64,000 nucleotides of DNA from Pseudoxanthomonas sp. (GTDB lineage Bacteria; Pseudomonadota; Gammaproteobacteria; Xanthomonadales; Xanthomonadaceae): assembly GCF_027498035.1 (NCBI RefSeq), contig NZ_CP114978.1, positions 1,674,001 through 1,738,000 on the forward strand. Reading direction: 5' to 3'. Below the pieces are notes generated by a model, which was given only the letters and a program-made list of their open reading frames with translations, did no database searches and was not told where the DNA came from. Both the position numbers and the translations under genes were made by a program. This document shows, piece after piece, positions 58,899 to 64,000 of this stretch. How positions within the stretch are numbered: position 1 is the stretch's first letter; the number at the start of each line of letters is the position of its first letter.

Positions 58899-59570
58899 TC
58901 ACTCCTTCGGCCGCTGCGCGCGCAGGATGGTCAGTCCGATCAGACGCGACACCACCAGCGCGATGTACATCACCCCGGCAAACTGCTCCAGCATCACCAG
59001 CGCGCGCGCCGGCGGCTGCACCGGCACGATATCGCTCAGACCCACTGCCGACAGCACGCTGAAACTCAGATAGAGCAGTTCCATCCAACTGCGCGGCGCA
59101 GCAGCTTCGCCGCTGGCACCGAAGCTGCCCGGATACCACTGCTGGCAGACCGAAAACGCGAACGCAAATGCCCACGCCAGCAACGTGAAGGTTGCACCGG
59201 CGGCAAACAGCTCGTCACTTGTGACCCGATGGTCTTCCAGCATGTAGGCCGTCAGGCTGGCCGCCGTGTAGAAGTACAGCAGGCACTCCAGCGCCTGGGC
59301 GAAGATCACCAGTCCGCCAATGTGCTGCACCGTTCCGGCCAGTGAGCACACCACCGACGGCACCGCGAGCAGCCAGGCAATCCAGTTCGCCGACGGACCG
59401 CGGTTGACCACCCACAAGGCAAGCGAGAGCACCACGATCCCGAACGCCCCCAGCAGCGCACGGCCGGTTGCCGTGTCCTCCACCAAGGGATACAGCACCA
59501 CGCCCAGCAACTGGACCACCAGCAGCATGGCAGAAGGGTGGCGACGGAGCAGTTTCAGCGAGGGCGTCAT
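58899..59570 (-). CDS. Ion-channel family membrane protein
   Basis: 223 residues from the ATG at 59570 (MTPSLKLLRRHPSAMLL). Several N-terminal membrane helices followed by a pore-loop module (helix, SWMELLYLSFSVLSAVGLSD filter region, helix). The filter reads AVGLSD where a classic K+ channel has TVGYGD, so selectivity is not certain. No RCK/TrkA-N domain. Convergent with ppa. Confidence 0.75.
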   Translation of the reverse strand: MTPSLKLLRRHPSAMLLVVQLLGVVLYPLVEDTATGRALLGAFGIVVLSLALWVVNRGPSANWIAWLLAVPSVVCSLAGTVQHIGGLVIFAQALECLLYFYTAASLTAYMLEDHRVTSDELFAAGATFTLLAWAFAFAFSVCQQWYPGSFGASGEAAAPRSWMELLYLSFSVLSAVGLSDIVPVQPPARALVMLEQFAGVMYIALVVSRLIGLTILRAQRPKE

Positions 59571-60055
59571 GGTTGCGACTGGAGGGCGACAAGCGGCGAT
59601 GGTACGGCCGAGCACTGCATGCCAACCGTCTGCGCCCCACCCCGGCATTGGCAAGCCGGATTTCGAGTGCCGATCAATGCCGCCTCATGACGGAAATTGC
59701 GCGAATGCGTCAATACGGCACGACATGAATGGCACCAGACCCCATTTCATGCCATGACTTATGGGGCATTGCGCCAACAACTTTCATGTGATTTTTTTCA
59801 AAAAATTTCCATTAATTGATTTTTGTCACATTTTTAACTGAAATTTGTTTCATAAAAATTCATTTATGTCTTTTGATGGCAAATATGTTTCACGACATCA
59901 TTTTTTGCAAATTTACGGCAGGAATGTGTCGTTAATTTCTCGTTCGCTCGCTGTTTCGCATGCGTTACGCGGGCCGCTTCTATTGCAGAACCTGCGGTCC
60001 TTCGGCGCACGTTTCGTGCGTCGTTGACTTATTTGCCTCAATCGGGAATACACAC
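59571..60055. other. AT-rich upstream region of TonB receptor
   Basis: 485 bases without a gene. From about 59750 to 59945 it is strikingly A/T-rich for this genome, with TTTTTTTCAAAAAA near 59790 and repeated runs such as cataaaaattcattt. It must contain the receptor promoter and resembles targets of H-NS-like or other AT-binding regulators (inference). A small hairpin gcgcacg / cgtgcg lies near 60006-60020. No start codon there yields a recognisable protein. Confidence 0.6.
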
Positions 60056-63000
60056 ATGAGCCACCGCCACACCTCGCGTCCCCTGCGACGCACCGCTCTG
60101 GCCCTCGTGCTGGGCGCAGCCCTCGCGCACGGCAGCGCCTTCGCACAGAGCACCTCCGGCGACATCACCGGTACAGCACCGGTCGCGCAGGGCGAGACGA
60201 TTCAAGTGACCAGCATCAGTTCAGGCGTCACACGTCAGGTGACCGTCGATGCATCAGGGCGCTTTCGTGCCGCGTCACTGCCAACTGGCGCGTACACGCT
60301 GACACTCACGAATGCCAGCGGCGAAAAGTCGACGCGTAATGTCACCGTCATTGCCGGCCAGACAAGCACCGCCAGCTTCGGCGATGCCGATGCGACCAGC
60401 CTAGACCGCGTCGTGGTAACTGGCACCAACCTCAATGCGATCGACCTGTCCAGCGTCGAGTCACGCACTACCTTCACTGCTGACCAGCTCAACAGCCTGC
60501 CGGTCGGACGTGACATCACCAGCGTCTCGCTGCTGACACCCGGAACCGTGGCAGCCAGCGGCTACTTCGGCCCGGCGTCCTTCGGTGGCGCGTCGGCTGC
60601 TGAAAACAGCTACTACGTCAGCGGTTTCAACATCACCAACCTCTACGACAGCCTGTCGTTCTCGGAAGTGCCGTTCCAGGCCATCGACCAGCTGGACGTG
60701 CAAACCGGCGGCTATGGCGCCCAGTACGGCTTCTCGACCGGTGGCGTGACCAGCGTCAACGTCAAGCACGGCACCAACGAGTGGAAGGGCGGCGTTAGCT
60801 GGACCGGTGCGCCCGATTCACTGCGCGAGAATATTCCGGACACGACCCGTGGCGATGGGCAGACTGCCCGCTCTTACGAGAACAACTACAGCTCCTCGAA
60901 CGTGACCACGGCATGGATTGGTGGTCCGCTGATCAAGGACAAGCTGTTCATCTACGCGCTAGGCCAGTTCAGTCAGTCGAACTCCACCAGCTATGCCGCT
61001 CGCAGCGGAACCAGCAAGACCTCGGTCTCCACCACGGCACAGGACTACGAGTCCAAGACGCCTTACTGGCTCGTCAAGCTGGACTGGTATCTGAACGACT
61101 GGAACCACTTCGAATACACCGGTTTCGACAATAGCCGCCGCTACACCTACGACTACTACAACGGCGCCTACGACGGCGTTGCCGCGGGTTCGGAAGCGCA
61201 CAAGACCAAGTACCTGGGCCAGCTCGTCGGCAAGAGCGGCGGCCAGACCGACGTCTTCAAATGGACCAGCAACCTGACCGACAACCTGACTGCATCCCTG
61301 CAGTACGGCCAGATGCGGAATCAGAGCTCCGAGTTCCTGGTTTCGCCGGATGGCACCCAGAGCTATTACAGCGGTGACATCAATGGCCCGATCGGCGACT
61401 GCCCGGTCGTCTACTCCTACGATGTCGGCGGCTATCTGGGCTGCGCCGTCAGCCAGTCCTCCATCAACATGAAGGGTGGTTCGAACGAGCGTAAGGCAAC
61501 CCGTCTGGATTTCGACTGGCAGCTGGGTGATCACAAGGTCGGCTTTGGCTACAGCGATGAGCGCTGGAAATCCAAAGCAGGTAGCGCGTATTCGAGTGGT
61601 GGCTACTACACGTATGACACCGATGACGATGGTGTGCCGTACGTCGACCTGTACACGTACCGCACCGGCGGCAAGGTCGAAATCGACCAGAAGTCCTGGT
61701 ACATCGACGATCACTGGCAGATCACCGACAACTTCATGTTGTACGGCGGCATCCGCAACGACTCGTTCGACAACAAGAACACCGATGGCGTGAGCTTCGT
61801 CAAGCAGGACAACATCTGGCAGCCGCGCCTGGGCTTTGCCTGGGACATCCTGGGTAACGGCCGCGACAAACTCTACGGCTCGCTGGGCCGTTACTCCCTG
61901 CCGATCGCCGCCAACGTTGCGCTGCGTGCCGCCAGTGCGTCCTACTACACGGACACCTTCTACACCTACGACAGTATCGACCCTGTTTCAGGCAAGCCAA
62001 TCAATCCCGTCTCTTATTTGAATGGCTCCGCAGACACCATCTCGAACGGTGAAAACGGCACGACTCCTGATCCGAAAGCCGTCGCCTCCAGTGGCCTGAA
62101 GCCATACACGCAGGACGAAGCCATCCTTGGCTACCAGCATCAGTTCTCCTCGGACATCGCGTTCCTGGATAACTGGACCGTGGGCATCAAGGGGACCTAT
62201 CGCCGCATCAACAACGTCATCGATGACACCTGCGATGCACGGGCCGTCTATAACGCGGCCACTGCTCAAGGGTTGACGCTGTCGAACTGGGACAGCGAAT
62301 GGGAGGTTCCAGGCAATCTGCCCGGCTGCTACCTCTACAACCCGGGAGAAGATCTCAACATCACCATGGATGTGGATGGCAACGGCACGCTGGACAACAT
62401 CCATGTCGACGGCAGCGACCTGGGGCCGAAGGCAAAGCGTTACTACAAGGCCATGACCCTGAGCGCCGACAAGGCAACAGACAAGTGGTACGTCAGCGCC
62501 AGCTACACCTGGGCCAAGCTCAACGGCAACTACGAAGGCCTGGTCAAGAGCACTAACGGTCAGGATGACACCGGCACGACGTCAGACTTTGATTTCAAGG
62601 AAATCATGTATGGCGCCGACGGCTACCTGTTCAATGATCATCGCCACAGCTTCAAGCTCTATGGCGGTTATAAATTCACCGATCAGTGGTCCGTGGGTGC
62701 AAACCTGCTCGTTCAATCTGGTGCACCGATTAGCTGCCTGGGTGGCGGTTATGGCAGCTTCGGGACCAAGTATGGTTATTCGGGCGTGTTCCACACGTGC
62801 AACGCAGGTACCGACGATATCGCTAATCTGGGCAGCGCAGGCCGCACACCTTGGACGGCGACTTTCAGCCCGAACCTGAACTACACGCCATCCTGGCTGC
62901 CGGGCCTGAGCGCACAGCTGTCGATCATCAACGCGTTTAATTCGGTCAAGCCCCTGCAGGTGTATGAAACCAAGTACACGCAGAACTCGGCCGGCACGGT

Positions 63001-63082
63001 CACCAACTACTACAACTACAAGGTTGGCAAGTACTTCACTGATCCGCGCTACGTCCGCCTGCAGGTGCAGTACGACTTCTAA
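60056..63082 (+). CDS. TonB-dependent receptor, Oar-like
   Basis: 1008 residues from the ATG at 60056. Signal peptide cut after AHGSAFA. Then a carboxypeptidase-regulatory-like beta-sandwich (about 30-105: TSISSGVTRQVTVDASGRF, SLPTGAYTLTLTN), a plug domain (DRVVVTGTNLNAIDLSSVES, ..GGYGAQYGFSTGGVTSVNVK) and a 22-strand barrel ending VRLQVQYDF, the C-terminal Phe needed for BamA insertion. Oar-like receptors in this group import peptides or glycans. Together with the S9 peptidase after it, peptide or oligopeptide uptake is likely (inference). Confidence 0.92.
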   Translation: MSHRHTSRPLRRTALALVLGAALAHGSAFAQSTSGDITGTAPVAQGETIQVTSISSGVTRQVTVDASGRFRAASLPTGAYTLTLTNASGEKSTRNVTVIAGQTSTASFGDADATSLDRVVVTGTNLNAIDLSSVESRTTFTADQLNSLPVGRDITSVSLLTPGTVAASGYFGPASFGGASAAENSYYVSGFNITNLYDSLSFSEVPFQAIDQLDVQTGGYGAQYGFSTGGVTSVNVKHGTNEWKGGVSWTGAPDSLRENIPDTTRGDGQTARSYENNYSSSNVTTAWIGGPLIKDKLFIYALGQFSQSNSTSYAARSGTSKTSVSTTAQDYESKTPYWLVKLDWYLNDWNHFEYTGFDNSRRYTYDYYNGAYDGVAAGSEAHKTKYLGQLVGKSGGQTDVFKWTSNLTDNLTASLQYGQMRNQSSEFLVSPDGTQSYYSGDINGPIGDCPVVYSYDVGGYLGCAVSQSSINMKGGSNERKATRLDFDWQLGDHKVGFGYSDERWKSKAGSAYSSGGYYTYDTDDDGVPYVDLYTYRTGGKVEIDQKSWYIDDHWQITDNFMLYGGIRNDSFDNKNTDGVSFVKQDNIWQPRLGFAWDILGNGRDKLYGSLGRYSLPIAANVALRAASASYYTDTFYTYDSIDPVSGKPINPVSYLNGSADTISNGENGTTPDPKAVASSGLKPYTQDEAILGYQHQFSSDIAFLDNWTVGIKGTYRRINNVIDDTCDARAVYNAATAQGLTLSNWDSEWEVPGNLPGCYLYNPGEDLNITMDVDGNGTLDNIHVDGSDLGPKAKRYYKAMTLSADKATDKWYVSASYTWAKLNGNYEGLVKSTNGQDDTGTTSDFDFKEIMYGADGYLFNDHRHSFKLYGGYKFTDQWSVGANLLVQSGAPISCLGGGYGSFGTKYGYSGVFHTCNAGTDDIANLGSAGRTPWTATFSPNLNYTPSWLPGLSAQLSIINAFNSVKPLQVYETKYTQNSAGTVTNYYNYKVGKYFTDPRYVRLQVQYDF

Positions 63083-63123
63083 GCGGTGACCTCAAAGGCG
63101 TCTGTTCGAGCCGGATGTAGAAG

Positions 63124-63154
63124 AAGAACCCCGCCAGCAATGGCGGGGTTCTTT
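63124..63154 (+). terminator. Terminator downstream of TonB receptor
   Basis: gaaccccgcc / ggcggggttc stem, extendable by AAG/CTT pairs, loop agcaat, followed by a short T run. About 40 bases after the receptor stop, so the S9 peptidase has at least partly separate transcription. Confidence 0.85.
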
Positions 63155-63267
63155 GCCTTGTCGCTGGCGCCGGCACGTATTTCATCTTTCGGCATATTCA
63201 CTGCAGGACATCTTTGCGCTATTTTTCGCTCGGGAATCGAACTGACATTTTCGACAGGGGAAAGACA

Positions 63268-64000
63268 ATGCGTGCATGGAGGCGGGCCGTTCTGGCCGCG
63301 CTGATGGGCGGCGCCTGCCTGGGCGCCATGGCCGCCGAGCCGGTACCGGTCGAGGCGTTCGCGAAATTCAGCAAGATGGAATCGCCACGACTCTCGCCCG
63401 ACGGCAAATACCTGTCGGTGTCGGTGGACATGGACGAGGGACGCTCTGCCCTGGCGGTCTATCGGATCGCCGACATGACCCAGACCGCGCTGCTCAAATT
63501 CCCACGTTTCGAGATGGCCTACCAGGTCGAATGGGTGAGCAACCAGCGCCTGGTAATCGCCAAGGGCCGCAGGATCGGCACGCTGGAAAAGCCGCGCCCG
63601 TCGGGCGAAGTCATCGCCAGCAACTTCGACGGCACCAACCAGAAATACGTCTATGGCTACGAACAGCGCGCGGCCATGTCCACGCTCGACCGCGGCTTTG
63701 GCTACATCGAAGGCGTGCCGGAAGTGCCGAACGGCCACTTCTACCTGCGCCAGCTTTCGCTGGAGACACGCCGTTCGATGGTCTACGACGTGGATAGCGT
63801 GAAGCTCTCCTTCCATCTGGTCGCGGACATCGACAAGCCGGACCTGGACTTCGTGCTGGATCACACCGGCAAGGCCCGCTTTGCGGTCGGCACCGATGTC
63901 GACGACAACCCGCTGATCTATCGCTCGAACAACAACACCTGGCAGCCGATGTCCGCCACCAGCGAAGAACTGTGGCAGCCGTTCGCTTTCTCGCCCGACG
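63268..64000 (+). CDS. S9 family (prolyl oligopeptidase-like) peptidase, 3' end outside window
   Basis: Open to the right edge; 244 residues visible. ATG at 63268 with GGGGAAAG before it. Signal peptide VLAALMGGACLGAMAAE, then the beta-propeller start typical of DPP4/acylaminoacyl peptidase-like proteins: FAKFSKMESPRLSPDGKYLS, EWVSNQRLVIAKG, DGTNQKYVYGYEQ. The catalytic alpha/beta-hydrolase domain lies beyond the window. Exported, following a TonB receptor, so likely degrades imported or periplasmic peptides. Confidence 0.85.
   Translation, partial: MRAWRRAVLAALMGGACLGAMAAEPVPVEAFAKFSKMESPRLSPDGKYLSVSVDMDEGRSALAVYRIADMTQTALLKFPRFEMAYQVEWVSNQRLVIAKGRRIGTLEKPRPSGEVIASNFDGTNQKYVYGYEQRAAMSTLDRGFGYIEGVPEVPNGHFYLRQLSLETRRSMVYDVDSVKLSFHLVADIDKPDLDFVLDHTGKARFAVGTDVDDNPLIYRSNNNTWQPMSATSEELWQPFAFSPD

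Overview
The window is a GC-rich bacterial chromosome segment that looks like Xanthomonadaceae (Xanthomonas/Stenotrophomonas/Pseudoxanthomonas group). The grounds are a GumK-like (GT70) glucuronosyltransferase, a PPi-type phosphofructokinase, an Oar-like TonB-dependent receptor followed by an S9 peptidase, an ECF sigma factor with a partner Ser/Thr kinase, and GTAG-headed REP hairpins of the type known from Stenotrophomonas. The genus cannot be fixed from the sequence alone. I see no rRNA, tRNA, CRISPR array, prophage or insertion sequence; this is mostly core chromosome.

Layout. 0-5.6 kb: regulatory cluster with a partial TPR protein, a BTAD/SARP-type regulator, a Ser/Thr kinase-TPR gene broken by a frameshift, and an ECF sigma factor. 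5.9-13.4 kb (minus strand): recG, ridA, spoT (also frameshifted), rpoZ, a small phosphatase, gmk and yicC, the classic gmk-rpoZ-spoT-recG neighbourhood. 13.5-19.2 kb (plus): tightly coupled rph, VOC protein, rdgB, hemW, then DUF1631 and PilZ. 19.3-22.8 kb: two M24B proline peptidases (pepQ, pepP) converging, then a UPF0149 gene. 23-29.4 kb: a PAS-GGDEF-EAL protein, a ZapB-like/ZapA pair, 6S RNA, fau, EVE-domain protein, rpiA, a DUF192 lipoprotein and a SirB1-like protein. 29.5-33.7 kb: a three-subunit molybdenum hydroxylase (tri-heme cytochrome c, 2Fe-2S protein, Tat-exported Mo subunit). 33.7-46 kb: envelope glycan block with waaA, two LpxL-type acyltransferases, an O-antigen ligase-like protein, a GT4 enzyme, argD, then GT22, GT39 and a GT2-GtrA fusion. 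46.2-52.4 kb: gloA-like protein, SDR, a DedA-PAP2-LssY fusion, LON-domain protein, mpl and adk. 52.5-58.7 kb: pyrophosphate-linked genes pfp, hppA and ppa with a GumK-like gene among them. 58.9-64 kb: a two-TM-type ion channel, an AT-rich upstream region, the TonB receptor and the start of an S9 peptidase that runs off the window.

The most notable signals are: (1) two single-base frame disruptions, in spoT and in the sigma-linked kinase, each leaving the downstream frame fully conserved; (2) GTAG-headed REP palindromes whose TAG is the actual stop codon of four genes (pepP, the second acyltransferase, the DedA-PAP2 gene and the LON-domain gene); (3) -10 boxes placed so that at least two mRNAs may be leaderless; (4) a 6S RNA terminator ending 2 bases before the fau start codon; (5) a eukaryote-like GT22 mannosyltransferase homologue next to a predicted undecaprenyl-phosphate-sugar supply gene; (6) a PAP2 domain lacking the motif-2 histidine. 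I did not find a convincing wholly new defence or mobile system.
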